Notes: generated from the sequence alone by a model not told the origin. Positions 39,954 through 48,448 are shown, counted from the stretch's first letter. The stretch is 64,000 nt of DNA from Variovorax sp. V93 (GCF_041154485.1 NZ_AP028669.1:2728001-2792000); one strand, 5' to 3'. Numbers and translations are program-made.

Positions 39954-40558
39954 AGCCGAATGCTCGCCAAATCCCTGCGCGGCGCGTCGAAGCCGTGGTG
40001 GTCGGCGCGTCTGCGGGCGGCATCGAGGCGCTGCTGGCGCTCCTGCACGGCATTCCGCCGCCGTGGCGGCTTCCGGTGGTGGTCGTCCTGCACCTGCCCG
40101 AAGGCCACCAGAGCCACCTGGCCGAGATCTTTGCCGAGCGGCTGCACATGCCGGTGCACGAGGCCGCCGACAAGATGCCGATCGCGCCCGACAGCCTGTA
40201 TTTCGCGCCGCCCGGCTATCACCTGTCGATCGAGCGCGATCGATGCTTTTCGCTCAGCTGCGAGCCGCCCGTGCACTTTTCGCGGCCGTCGATCGACGTG
40301 CTGATGGCCTCGGCCGCCGATGCCTACGGTCCCGCGCTGGCCGGTTTCCTGCTCACGGGCGCGAACGACGACGGCGCCGAAGGCCTCTTGCGCATTCACA
40401 TGGGCGGCGGCATCACCGCCGTCCAGGACCCGGAGGAAGCCCAGATTCCCACCATGCCCCGGGCCGCCATTGCCCTGCATCGTCCCGACCACGTGCTTGC
40501 CCTGCGCGAGCTTCGCACATTGCTGCTGCAACTGGAGTCCGCCCATGCCCATCATTGA
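39950..40558 (+). CDS. CheB-type methylesterase without receiver domain
   Basis: 202 residues, the catalytic CheB domain only. The nucleophile Ser is in GASAGGIEAL (near residue 20), the His in HLPEGHQ (near 48) and Asp in GANDDGAEG (near 140). Normal CheB has an N-terminal receiver; its absence here suggests that activity is set by partner proteins. It overlaps cheR and the next kinase gene by 4 and 14 bp. Confidence 0.87.
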   Translation: MKPNARQIPARRVEAVVVGASAGGIEALLALLHGIPPPWRLPVVVVLHLPEGHQSHLAEIFAERLHMPVHEAADKMPIAPDSLYFAPPGYHLSIERDRCFSLSCEPPVHFSRPSIDVLMASAADAYGPALAGFLLTGANDDGAEGLLRIHMGGGITAVQDPEEAQIPTMPRAAIALHRPDHVLALRELRTLLLQLESAHAHH

Positions 40559-41768
40559 CGTCGAAAGCAAGCTGCTGATCGTCGATGACCTGCCCGAGAA
40601 CCTTCTTGCGCTCGAGGCCCTGATCCGGGGCCCGGGGCGCGCCGTGTACCGCGCGGCATCGGCCGAGGAGGCGCTTGCGCTGCTCTTGGACCACGAGTTC
40701 GCGCTGGCCATTCTCGACGTGCAGATGCCCGGCATGAACGGCTTCGAGCTGGCCGAGCTGATGCGCGGCACGGAGCGCACGCGGCACATCCCGATCATCT
40801 TCGTGACGGCTGCGGGCCGCGATTCGAACTACGCCTTCCAGGGCTATGAAAGCGGCGCGGTCGACTTCCTGTACAAGCCGCTCGATCCGCATGCCGTCAC
40901 CGGCAAGGTCAACGTGTTCGTCGACCTGTACCGCCACCGCAAGGCGCTGCGGCACGAAATGAATGCGCTCGCGGTGGCCAACCAGAAGCAGGAAGAACTG
41001 GTCCAGCAGCTGCGCCACACGCAGCACGAACTCGAACGCGCGGTGCGCATGCGAGACGACTTCATGTCGATGGTCTCGCACGAGCTGCGCACGCCGCTCA
41101 ACACCCTGTACCTCGAAACGCAATTGCGCCAGGTCCAGGTGTCCAGGGGCAAGCTGGAGTCCTTTTCCGCGGATCGCCTGCCCGCCATGATCGAGCGCGA
41201 CCAGCGGCAGATCCGCAACATGGTGCGGCTGATCGACGACATGCTCGACGTCACGCGCATGCGAAGGGACGCGCTGTCGATCCAGCCCAAGCCGGTCGAC
41301 CTTGTCGCGCTCGCGCGGGCCGTGGTGGAGGGCCTCAGGCAGCAGGCCGAGGCCGCGGGCTCGATCATCGCGCTGGAAGCACCGCGCGAGCTGCGCGGCG
41401 TGTGGGACGAGTTCCGCATCGAGCAGGTGCTGACCAACCTGCTGACCAATGCACTGCGCTACGGCGGCGGCAAGCCCGTGGAGATGATGCTGTGGGAGCG
41501 GGACGGCGCCGCGCACATCACCGTGCGCGACCAGGGCATCGGCATTGCGCCCGAAGACCAGCAGCGCATCTTCGAGCAGTTCGAACGCACCGACGACAGC
41601 CGCAAGCATGCGCCCGGCCTTGGGCTCGGGCTCTACATCACGCGCAAGATCGTGGGCCTGCACGGCGGGCGCATCGAGGTGGAGAGCCGGCCCGGCGAAG
41701 GTGCGCTGTTCCACGTCGAGCTGCCGCTGCAAGCCGCCGCGAAGACTGCGACGCAAGTGCGGGCGTAG
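40545..41768 (+). CDS. Receiver-histidine kinase (REC-HisKA-HATPase)
   Basis: 407 residues. A receiver domain with Asp58 in AILDVQMPG comes first, then a short coiled coil, HisKA with His179 in SHELRTP and a HATPase with LTNLLTNALRYGGG and GLGLYITRKIVG. There is no membrane segment, so it is cytosolic and likely receives phosphate from, or talks to, the upstream hybrid kinase. The order is opposite to that of usual hybrid kinases. ATG at 40545 overlaps cheB. Confidence 0.9.
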   Translation: MPIIDVESKLLIVDDLPENLLALEALIRGPGRAVYRAASAEEALALLLDHEFALAILDVQMPGMNGFELAELMRGTERTRHIPIIFVTAAGRDSNYAFQGYESGAVDFLYKPLDPHAVTGKVNVFVDLYRHRKALRHEMNALAVANQKQEELVQQLRHTQHELERAVRMRDDFMSMVSHELRTPLNTLYLETQLRQVQVSRGKLESFSADRLPAMIERDQRQIRNMVRLIDDMLDVTRMRRDALSIQPKPVDLVALARAVVEGLRQQAEAAGSIIALEAPRELRGVWDEFRIEQVLTNLLTNALRYGGGKPVEMMLWERDGAAHITVRDQGIGIAPEDQQRIFEQFERTDDSRKHAPGLGLGLYITRKIVGLHGGRIEVESRPGEGALFHVELPLQAAAKTATQVRA

Positions 41769-41842
41769 GCGCCCTCCTACTGCGCGGAAGGCGATTGGCC
41801 GGGATACTGGGTGGATACAAATTGCTTGAAAGCCACCTCCCA

Positions 41843-42202
41843 GTGAACGTGCTGATCGTCGACGACAACGAAGCCGCGGCTGACCTGCTGCAGGAACTGC
41901 TGACGCTGCAGGACCATACCGTCCGCTGCACCTACACGGCGCAACAGGCCATGGATGCGGCGGCCGACGAGCGCTTCGACGCGGCGCTCATCGACCTCAC
42001 GCTGCCCGACTTTCCCGGCACCGAGGTGGCGCGGCGGCTGCGTTCGGTCGCAGCGGACCGCGGCCCTCGGCTGCTCGTCGCCATTTCGGGCTTTTCGGAG
42101 GAAGAGGCGGCCGGCGCCGCAGCGCAGAGCCTGTTCGACCACCACCTTCAGAAGCCCATCGACATGGGCGAACTCTCCGCCATCCTGTCCGCGCCGCGCT
42201 GA
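41843..42202 (+). CDS. Stand-alone receiver protein (CheY-like)
   Basis: 119 residues, a single receiver: VLIVDDNEAAADLL at the N-terminus, Asp in AALIDLTLPDF near 53 and Lys in HHLQKPID near 105. No output domain, so it would act as a phosphate relay or by protein contact, as CheY or Spo0F do. No ATG exists; GTG at 41843 is chosen, but TTG at 41822 preceded by GGTGGA is possible. The gap to the kinase is 74 bp. Confidence 0.8.
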   Translation: MNVLIVDDNEAAADLLQELLTLQDHTVRCTYTAQQAMDAAADERFDAALIDLTLPDFPGTEVARRLRSVAADRGPRLLVAISGFSEEEAAGAAAQSLFDHHLQKPIDMGELSAILSAPR

Positions 42203-42219
42203 GCGAGGCACCTGGCCGT

Positions 42220-42573
42220 TCAGTCCCGGTCTTCGTAATCCCGGTCGTTGTCCCATTCGTCGCCGTTCGGCGGGCGATACGGGTAGCCCGGCCCGTAGTA
42301 GATCCGTCCGGGCGGCGGCGCATAGACGGGTGCCGGCCGGTAGTACACGGGCGGCGGCGGACGGTAGTAGACCGGCGGGGCCGGCGCGTAGTAGATCGGC
42401 GCCGGATAGTAGGCAGGCGGCGGCACGTAGTACGGCGCCGGATAGTCACCCGCCCCGATCTGCACCGACCAGCTGCCGCGCGCGCTGGCCGCGCCCGCGG
42501 CGAGGAGCGCACTGGCCGTCGCGCCAAGGGCCACCCATTTGAAGACAGAAGAACGCTTGTTTTTGACTTTCAC
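42220..42573 (-). CDS. Secreted Pro/Tyr-rich small protein
   Basis: 117 residues. A signal peptide ends at SARGSW (about residue 33). The mature part is made of Pro- and Tyr-rich short repeats (PAPIYYAPAPPVYYRPPPPVYYRP) and an acidic tail (DEWDNDRDYEDRD). PXPV-like repeat proteins of this kind are common in Burkholderiales; function is unknown. GTG at 42573 has GGGAG 7 bp upstream and begins a typical signal peptide. Confidence 0.7.
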   Translation of the reverse strand: MKVKNKRSSVFKWVALGATASALLAAGAASARGSWSVQIGAGDYPAPYYVPPPAYYPAPIYYAPAPPVYYRPPPPVYYRPAPVYAPPPGRIYYGPGYPYRPPNGDEWDNDRDYEDRD

Positions 42574-42698
42574 TGCAGCTCCCTTGAAAAGGCGCTGACG
42601 GCCAGCACCCATGGTGGTTGCAACGTCCGACGCACTCTGCGAGTGCACCTGCCGCCTCGCCGGATCGTTGCCAAACGTCACTGCGCGGCCGATGCCGC

Positions 42699-43646
42699 TC
42701 AGCTCGTGATCTCGCGGCGCGAAAGCTGCACTTCGGCGCCGGCGGTATTGAACGCAATCGTCGGTGCGGTGAAATCGCTCAGCGGCGCGCCCAGGCCGAT
42801 TTCGCCGCGCCCGTGCAGCACGCATTCCTCGCGCCTGAGCGCCACTTCCTGGCTCGGCCCGCCGTTGCCGTGAAACCGGACCCAGGTGCCGTAGGTGCTT
42901 AGGTCGGTCAGCACGCAGCTGCCATGCCGCAGCTCGATGCGTGCATGCAGCCTGGAGACGCGCGGATCGTTGACCACGAACTGCGCATCGCTCACGCGCC
43001 CGAGGTGGATCGGCAGTTCTTCGGTGCGGAAGGTGGACCGCACATCGAGCCACGCCAGCTCGATCTGCCCCAGTGAAGAATCGGGCAGCCGCAGCGGCGT
43101 CAGCGCGGCCGGCAGCGTGAGGAACGAAGTCATTTCCTCCTGCCAGTCGATGCGGTGGACGGCCGACATCTCGCTGCGCCCGCGAATGGTGATGAGCCCC
43201 AGGTCGCGATGCCGAACGCCGGTTTCGCCCAACTGCGCGATCGCCGCATCGGTGGCCCAGATCTGCCCGGGCCCCGCCAGGTCGCTCAGACGCGACGCCA
43301 GGTTGACGGCATCGCCGAAGCAGTCGCCCTCGACCTCGACCACCTCGCCGCTTGCAACGCCGATCTGCAGCGCCATGCGCAGCGGCACGGGCCAGGTCAT
43401 GAGGCGCTTCTGGTGATGGCGCTGCAGTTCGATCACTGCCTGCATGGCGGTGGCCGCGTTCGAAAAAATGGCGAACACGCCATCGCCGAGCGACTTCACG
43501 ACCCTGCCGCCGTGTGCCTGGCAGACGCCGCCGATCCATTGGGTCAGCCGCGTCACCGTGTCGGTGGCGCGTGCATTTCCCATGGCTTCGAAAACCCTGG
43601 AGCTTCCGGTCAGGTCTGCGAATACGACTGTGGAATTGACGTCCAT
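42699..43646 (-). CDS. Class III nucleotide cyclase fused to an FHA domain
   Basis: 315 residues. The cyclase domain (residues 1-165) contains VVFADLTGSSRVFE, KSLGDGVFAIF and CFGDAVNLASRL, the metal Asp residues and a transition-state region. The C-terminal FHA domain (about 215-290), with HLGRVSDAQFVVNDPRVSRLHA, would bind phosphothreonine. Together this suggests a cyclase or a relict signal domain tuned by Ser/Thr phosphorylation. No kinase or phosphatase is nearby. The promoter region has two dyads. Confidence 0.87.
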   Translation of the reverse strand: MDVNSTVVFADLTGSSRVFEAMGNARATDTVTRLTQWIGGVCQAHGGRVVKSLGDGVFAIFSNAATAMQAVIELQRHHQKRLMTWPVPLRMALQIGVASGEVVEVEGDCFGDAVNLASRLSDLAGPGQIWATDAAIAQLGETGVRHRDLGLITIRGRSEMSAVHRIDWQEEMTSFLTLPAALTPLRLPDSSLGQIELAWLDVRSTFRTEELPIHLGRVSDAQFVVNDPRVSRLHARIELRHGSCVLTDLSTYGTWVRFHGNGGPSQEVALRREECVLHGRGEIGLGAPLSDFTAPTIAFNTAGAEVQLSRREITS

Positions 43647-43721
43647 GCTGTGACAGCGGCCTGTTTATATTACTTTTGTACTCAAACCCTTATGGCAGCT
43701 TTAAGTGCAACGTAAAGTGTG

Positions 43722-43748
43722 TTGTTTACAAACAAGAAACAGTGTTTC
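43722..43748. repeat. Two adjacent inverted repeats in a divergent promoter region
   Basis: TTGTTT-AC-AAACAA (43722-43735) and GAAAC-AGT-GTTTC (43736-43748) are back to back in the 176-bp AT-rich gap between the cyclase-FHA gene and the 110-residue gene. They look like operator sites for an unknown regulator. Confidence 0.5.
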
Positions 43749-43822
43749 AGAACTTGTGATTCGCGCGCCCGAGGCTTAAGGTAGCGACCGTCCTGGCTCC
43801 CGGCAATACGCCTTTAGTCCAC

Positions 43823-44155
43823 ATGCTGCCTCTTCGTCGTTTTTTCCGCCTCCTCGGAATTCCCGGTATCGGGTCTCCCCGGGTGGGAGAGAACCAGCTG
43901 GGACGCATCCGGGCCGCCATGCTGTCGGTGCTGCAGGCGCATGGCGAGCACTCGGTCCAGCGCGTGGCGCAGCGCGTGCGCTTTGCATCCGATGTGGAAG
44001 CGCTCTGGTACCTGCGGCAGGACGTGATGGTTGCGCTGAGCGCCATCGACGGCGAAGCCGCAGCCCGCCGCCAGATGAAAGCCATCAACAGCATGTTCAA
44101 GGGCGGCCTGCCCGGCTCGATGGGCCCGCGCGCCCATCAGCGCTTCACCCACTGA
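43823..44155 (+). CDS. Hypothetical protein (110 aa)
   Basis: I do not recognise a family. The 110 residues are basic and helical (QNQLGRIRAAM-like, then SVQRVAQRVRFASDVEALWYLRQDVMVALSAIDGE), with no signal peptide; the last 40 residues are Gly/Arg/His-rich. ATG at 43823 has no strong ribosome site. It is divergent from the cyclase-FHA gene and converges on the LD-carboxypeptidase gene. Confidence 0.6.
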   Translation: MLPLRRFFRLLGIPGIGSPRVGENQLGRIRAAMLSVLQAHGEHSVQRVAQRVRFASDVEALWYLRQDVMVALSAIDGEAAARRQMKAINSMFKGGLPGSMGPRAHQRFTH

Positions 44156-44177
44156 AGGATACCGCGGCAGCTCGCGT

Positions 44178-45131
44178 TCAATGCGCATGGCCGTGGTCGT
44201 GGCCGTGGCCGCCATGCCGGTGGCCCCACACCATGAAGACGTCGCGTCCTTCGGCAGCCAGCTCGACCTTCGCGCCCACGGGCAGCAGCACCTTGGTCGG
44301 CACGTGCCCGAAAGGCAGGCCCGTGAGCACGGGCACCTTGAGCGTGGCTCGCAGCCGGTCGACCACCGCTTCGAACCCGAAGCCGCGGTCGTAGCCCGGC
44401 ACCTTGCGCATGCCCGTGAACTGGCCGAAGACGATGGCGCGCTGCCTGGCCAGCACGCCGGCCATACGCAGCTGGTCGAGCATGCGCTCGATGCGGTAGG
44501 GATGCTCGTTGACGTCCTCGATGAAAAGCACGCCCTTCTCCACTGCGGGGAAATAAGGTGTTCCGAGCAGGCTCGCGAGCACGCACAGGTTGCCGCCCCA
44601 CAAGGTGGCGTCGTGCACGGGCTTCAGCTTCAGGCCGGCATCGCGCACCGGCATGCGCCAGCCGGTGCCTTCGCCCTGCCCGCTTGCCAGGTCGCCGAAG
44701 CAGGCTTCCATGATGTCGTCCGCGCCGCCTTCGGCACCGAAGTCTTCGCCGACGGCGGGGCCGGCCCAGGTCACGGCGCCGGTCTTGGCCAAGAGTGCGC
44801 ACTGCAGCGCGGTGAAGTCGCTGAGGCCGACGAATTCGGTGCCGCGCCCGATCGCCTTGGCCACGGCCTTGTAGGGAATCGCGTCGAGGATGCGCGTGAG
44901 TCCGTAGCCGCCGCGTGCGATCAGTGCAATGTCGGCGCTGCTTGCGGCAGCGCGGCTGATGGCGGCGAGGCGCGTGGCGTCGTCGCCCGCAAAGCGCTGG
45001 TGCACGGCCAGCGCGGCTTCGTCGATTTCGACCTCGTAGCCCAGCGCCTTGAGTCTTGCCACGCCGCGCCGGAAGGCGGCCTTGTCGCGAATCGCGCTGG
45101 AGGGGGAATAGATGTAGATGTGTTTGCTCAC
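44178..45131 (-). CDS. LD-carboxypeptidase (S66 family)
   Basis: 317 residues. The family cuts the D-Ala from murein tetrapeptide during recycling. The RGGYG segment, the nucleophile Ser in FVGLSDFTALQ, the Glu in FIEDVNEHPYRIE and the His in GLPFGHVPT are all present. GTG at 45131 is chosen because it begins at the family's conserved N-terminus and overlaps the upstream gene by 4 bp. The end is odd: the last 17 residues, GHRHGGHGHDHGHAH and so on, are His-rich, a metal-binding tail not usual in this family. Confidence 0.82.
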   Translation of the reverse strand: MSKHIYIYSPSSAIRDKAAFRRGVARLKALGYEVEIDEAALAVHQRFAGDDATRLAAISRAAASSADIALIARGGYGLTRILDAIPYKAVAKAIGRGTEFVGLSDFTALQCALLAKTGAVTWAGPAVGEDFGAEGGADDIMEACFGDLASGQGEGTGWRMPVRDAGLKLKPVHDATLWGGNLCVLASLLGTPYFPAVEKGVLFIEDVNEHPYRIERMLDQLRMAGVLARQRAIVFGQFTGMRKVPGYDRGFGFEAVVDRLRATLKVPVLTGLPFGHVPTKVLLPVGAKVELAAEGRDVFMVWGHRHGGHGHDHGHAH

Positions 45132-46237
45132 GGCGTCGAGTATCCCATTGCGTTGCGCACCTCCTGGGCGAGCAGCGCAGCCTGCTGCGCATTCGGGCCG
45201 GACGAGGACGCCATGGGGCCGAGCGCGCGCAGCGCGGCCTGGTAGCCGCGGTCGGGGAACGGCGTGCGCCATGCATCGCCCACCGGCTCGCCGCCTTCGG
45301 GCGCGAGCAGCACGGCTGCAAACAGGCCGCCCCTTCCGGCCTGCAGCCGTGTGGCCAGGGCGGTGGCCGCGGCGCTGTGCACCAGCACCATCGGCGGCGG
45401 CTGCAGGCGGTCGAGCCATTCGTTCAGGACCTGGCAGTGCCATTCGATGCGGTGCGCCGCTTCGCGCTTGGGCTTGTCGCTCTTGCCGAAGCCGATCAGG
45501 TCAGGCACCAGCGTGCGCAGCCCGGGCGCCCCGACGAGGTGGCGAAAGAAGTAGCCCCATTCGCCCGGACCATGAAGGCACAGGCAGGCGGCGGCCGAAC
45601 CGTCCTGCGGCCCCTCGTCGAGGTAGTGCATGCGCCAGCCCTGCAGGCTGGCCAGGTCATGGATGTAGCGCGGCTCGAAGGCGTAGCCGGCGAGCGCATC
45701 GAAACGCTCGGGCGGCGTGCGCAACGCGTCGTCGCGCAGGGGCTCCGCCTGCTCGCGCGCCGCATCGCGGCGCTGCTGGAAGAAGCCTTGCAGCAGCGCG
45801 CTGCACTCCGCGGCCAGCACGCCGCCCTGCACCTGCGTGCGGTGGTTCAGCCGGGGTTCGGCAAACAGATCGAGCACCGAGCCGGCCGCGCCGGTCTTGG
45901 GGTCGGCCGCACCGAACACCACGCGCGCGAGCCGCGCATGCAGCATGGCACCTGCGCACATCGCGCAGGGCTCGAGCGTGACGAACAGCTCGCAGCCGTC
46001 GAGCCGGTAGTTGCCGAGCGCGGCGGCGCCGGCGCGCAGCGCGTTGATCTCGGCATGGGCGCTCGGGTCGTGCTGCGCGACCGGCGTGTTGCGACCGGTG
46101 GCGACGAGCTGCCCGTTCCTGACCAGTACCGCGCCGACCGGCACCTCGCCTGCCTCGGCCGCAAGGCGCGCCTCGGCCAGCGCGAGCGCCATCCAATGCG
46201 CATCGTCCATGGGCTTGGAAGCGGACTCAGTTGTCAT
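45128..46237 (-). CDS. tadA: tRNA adenosine deaminase TadA fused to an alpha/beta hydrolase
   Basis: 369 residues. Residues about 10-160 are TadA, with HAEI near 61 and PCAMC near 91, the zinc site that converts A34 to inosine in tRNA-Arg(ACG). From about 190 an alpha/beta-hydrolase domain follows (CLCLHGPGEWGYFFRHLVG, then LIGFGKSDKPKRE), but the usual Gly-x-Ser-x-Gly is replaced by VLVHSAAATALA, so activity of that domain is uncertain. The upstream ATG at 46237 overlaps the small gene by 11 bp. Confidence 0.85.
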   Translation of the reverse strand: MTTESASKPMDDAHWMALALAEARLAAEAGEVPVGAVLVRNGQLVATGRNTPVAQHDPSAHAEINALRAGAAALGNYRLDGCELFVTLEPCAMCAGAMLHARLARVVFGAADPKTGAAGSVLDLFAEPRLNHRTQVQGGVLAAECSALLQGFFQQRRDAAREQAEPLRDDALRTPPERFDALAGYAFEPRYIHDLASLQGWRMHYLDEGPQDGSAAACLCLHGPGEWGYFFRHLVGAPGLRTLVPDLIGFGKSDKPKREAAHRIEWHCQVLNEWLDRLQPPPMVLVHSAAATALATRLQAGRGGLFAAVLLAPEGGEPVGDAWRTPFPDRGYQAALRALGPMASSSGPNAQQAALLAQEVRNAMGYSTP

Positions 46238-46430
46238 CCGGCATCTTGCGCGCCTGCGCCGCGGCGTCGAGCGCTTCCTTGACCTGCTTTTGCACCTGCT
46301 GGGCCTGCGTGCGCGCATCGGCGGGCGCCTCGCCGGCCGCGGGCGCGGCAACGCTGGTGAGCTGCTTCTTCGCCACCACCCCGGCGATCACGAGCGCCAG
46401 CAGCAGGCCGAGCAGTCCGAACATGCGCAT
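46227..46430 (-). CDS. Small single-helix membrane protein (67 aa)
   Basis: 67 residues: one hydrophobic segment (residues 4-20), then a charged Ala/Gln-rich helix (ADARTQAQQVQKQVKEALDAAAQ). No family is recognised. It lies 1 bp after the PaiB-like gene and overlaps tadA by 11 bp, so it is in the same operon. A membrane-anchored coiled-coil tail is a fair description. Confidence 0.65.
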   Translation of the reverse strand: MRMFGLLGLLLALVIAGVVAKKQLTSVAAPAAGEAPADARTQAQQVQKQVKEALDAAAQARKMPDDN

Positions 46431-46431
46431 C

Positions 46432-47076
46432 TCAGCCTCCTTCCGCCACGGGCGCTTCGGCCGTCATGCCCAGGCGCTCCATCCACACGGCCAGCGCCTT
46501 CTCGTCGGGCGTGCCGGCGCTGTAGACGGCATGCATGGCGGCGTGCGATTCGCGCCGGTGCTGGTTCAGCTTGACCTTGCATTGCAGTGCGCTCACGCGC
46601 AGCTCGAATCCGACGATCCCGGCCAGCATCTTGAGCTGGAACTCCTCGCCCAGGTCGCGCCATTGCTGCGCATAGCCGGGCTCGTGCTCGCCGATGAGCT
46701 TCTTGAGCAGCGCGTCCTTGGCCGCGGGCTCCTCGATCAGCCGGGCCTGGACGGTGCAATGCACCACCAGGTAGTTCCAGGTCGGCACGCGCGCGAGGTC
46801 CGGATAGACCGAGGGCGACAGGTAGGCATGCGGACCGAGAAAGGTGGCCACCGCCTGCGGCCGCGCCTGCAGATGGCGCCAGTGCGGATTGGGCTTGGCG
46901 CAGTGGCCCAGCAGCACCAGCTGGCCGCCCTCCTGCTGCTCGGCCACCAGCGGCAGGTGGGTGACGTAGGGCAGGCCTTCGTCGTCGGTCGAGATCAGGC
47001 TGGCGAAGGGATGTGCGCGCATCAGCTCCAGCGCGATGGCCGGGTCCTTGGCGTTGAATTGCGGCGGCATGTACAT
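46432..47076 (-). CDS. FMN-binding negative transcriptional regulator family (PaiB-like)
   Basis: 214 residues. The MYMPPQFNAKDPA start, the FMN-binding HLPLVAEQQEGGQLVLLGH stretch and the central TWNYLVVHCTVQA and GFELRVSALQCKVKLNQHR segments match PaiB. The family is said to repress in Bacillus, but many members are FMN enzymes. It follows the ankyrin gene by 44 bp, and the 67-aa gene follows by 1 bp. Its role here is not clear. Confidence 0.85.
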   Translation of the reverse strand: MYMPPQFNAKDPAIALELMRAHPFASLISTDDEGLPYVTHLPLVAEQQEGGQLVLLGHCAKPNPHWRHLQARPQAVATFLGPHAYLSPSVYPDLARVPTWNYLVVHCTVQARLIEEPAAKDALLKKLIGEHEPGYAQQWRDLGEEFQLKMLAGIVGFELRVSALQCKVKLNQHRRESHAAMHAVYSAGTPDEKALAVWMERLGMTAEAPVAEGG

Positions 47077-47120
47077 GGGGCAATTTCCTCGTGGTGAGGC
47101 TCGATTGTCCCCGAGCCGTC

Positions 47121-47819
47121 CTATCGTGCGCGCGGCGTTTCCAGCAGCTTCACCATGGCCGTGTAGCCGCGGGCCCGGGCCAGCTGGAGCGGCGTGTTGC
47201 CTTGCCGGTCCGCCAGCGAGAGGTTGGCGCCCGCATCGATCAGCGCGGCCAGCGTGCGTTGGTGGCGCGGGCCGCCGTCGCCGAGCACGATCGATTCGAT
47301 CACTGCCGTCCAGTGCAGGTTGTTGACATGGTCGAGCGGCGCGCCGGCCGCGATCAGCTGGCGCACCACTTCGTCATGGCCCAGGTGCGCGGCGGCAATG
47401 AGCGCGGTGCCGTCGTAGCGGCTCGTCACCTGTCCAGCCTTTGCGCCGAGCGACAGCAGCAGCGCGAGCGTCGCGGCGTCGTCGGCCACCGCGGCGATGG
47501 TGACGGCGTCGTAGCGGTCGTCGTCGAGCAGGTCGAGGTTTGCGCCGGCCTTGGCAAGCAGCTTCACCGCCTCGCGCTGCCGGGCATGCGTGGCAACGTG
47601 CAGGGGCGTGCGGCCCCGCGCATCGCGCGTGTCGAGATTGGCGCCGGACGCGATCAGGCCCTTGAGCCTGGGCAGGTCGCCCTGCCAGGCCACGCGGTGC
47701 AGCCCTTCATAGGCCAGCAGCTCGGCCGCCTGTGGCGGCACCTGGGCCGACGCACCAGCCGATGCGCCCAACCCAAGCGCGACTGCCAGCAGCCCGGACC
47801 AGATGCCATGCTTCATCAT
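47121..47819 (-). CDS. Periplasmic ankyrin-repeat protein
   Basis: 232 residues. A signal peptide ends at ASAQVPP (about residue 26). Five ankyrin-like repeats follow, with DTRDARGRTPLHVATHARQ, RYDGTALIAAAHLGHD and GNTPLQLARARGYTAMV as clear units. Such proteins bind partner proteins, often catalases. It is translationally coupled to the GlcG-like gene (TGATG), so both are probably made together and exported. Confidence 0.85.
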   Translation of the reverse strand: MMKHGIWSGLLAVALGLGASAGASAQVPPQAAELLAYEGLHRVAWQGDLPRLKGLIASGANLDTRDARGRTPLHVATHARQREAVKLLAKAGANLDLLDDDRYDAVTIAAVADDAATLALLLSLGAKAGQVTSRYDGTALIAAAHLGHDEVVRQLIAAGAPLDHVNNLHWTAVIESIVLGDGGPRHQRTLAALIDAGANLSLADRQGNTPLQLARARGYTAMVKLLETPRAR

Positions 47820-48322
47820 CAGCCCAGCTGGCCCTTGACCTTCTCGATGGCGGCGTTGGCGCACTGGTCGTCCAGGTGGCCGCCCGGCGCACCGCCGACG
47901 CCCACGGCGCCGATCACTTCGTTGCCCGACTTCACCGGCACGCCGCCGCCCAGCAGCAGGAAGCCCGGCAGGTACACCAGGTTGGCGGCGCCCGGATTCT
48001 TCTGCGCACCTTCCATCATGGCCTGCGTCGCGCTCTTGGCCGATGCCGAGGTCCATGCCTTGCGCTCGCTCGACGCCAGCGTGTGCGGGCCGGCGTTGTC
48101 GGCGCGCTGCATGGCGCGCACGGTGCCGGCGCGGTCGACCACGGTGGCGGCCACGTTGTAGCCGTTGGCGGCGCAGGCGGCCACGGCTTCGGCCGCGATC
48201 TGGTTGGCCAGCGCGAGCGAGATGTTCTTTTCGGTGCGCACCGCGGGTGCTGGCGCCTGGGCCTGGACGGCCGATGCAGCGAGCAGGATGGCGAGGGCGC
48301 CGAAGCGAAGGTTGGGGCGCAT
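47819..48322 (-). CDS. GlcG/HbpS family heme-binding protein
   Basis: 167 residues with a signal peptide ending at VQAQAPAP (about residue 22). The DUF336/GlcG domain includes CAANGYNVAATVVDRAG near 50 and GGGVPVKSGNEVIGAVGVGG near 120. HbpS of this family binds heme and senses redox stress in Streptomyces. It starts an operon with the ankyrin gene. A promoter with two tandem dyads lies about 100-120 bp upstream. Confidence 0.85.
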   Translation of the reverse strand: MRPNLRFGALAILLAASAVQAQAPAPAVRTEKNISLALANQIAAEAVAACAANGYNVAATVVDRAGTVRAMQRADNAGPHTLASSERKAWTSASAKSATQAMMEGAQKNPGAANLVYLPGFLLLGGGVPVKSGNEVIGAVGVGGAPGGHLDDQCANAAIEKVKGQLG

Positions 48323-48383
48323 TTTTCGTTTTCTCCAGTGAATGCAGGGTGAATGGCGCCGGCCGTTTGCCGGCGGCTGCGCC

Positions 48384-48448
48384 ACTGTAGAAAACACTGC
48401 CCGCCGCAGCCATTCGTACGGCTACGCCCGGGGCTCCGTAGTTCTACG
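48384..48448 (-). promoter_or_regulatory. Tandem CGTA-N4-TACG dyads upstream of glcG-ankyrin operon
   Basis: CGTA-CGGC-TACG (48415-48426) and CGTA-GTTC-TACG (48437-48448, extended to a 20-bp perfect dyad at 48433-48452) have centres 22 bp apart. On the minus strand a -10-like TACAGT lies at 48389-48384, which would put the sites at about -43 and -65, the usual places for a LuxR-type response regulator. Confidence 0.6.

Noticed and set aside
41822..41842. TTG at 41822 as the start of the lone receiver
   Set aside because: It has a fair GGTGGA upstream, but TTG starts are rare and GTG at 41843 begins exactly at the receiver fold; kept only as an alternative.
43653..43822. AT-rich gap as a replication origin
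   Set aside because: There is no DnaA-box cluster or replication gene nearby; the AT content fits a divergent promoter region.
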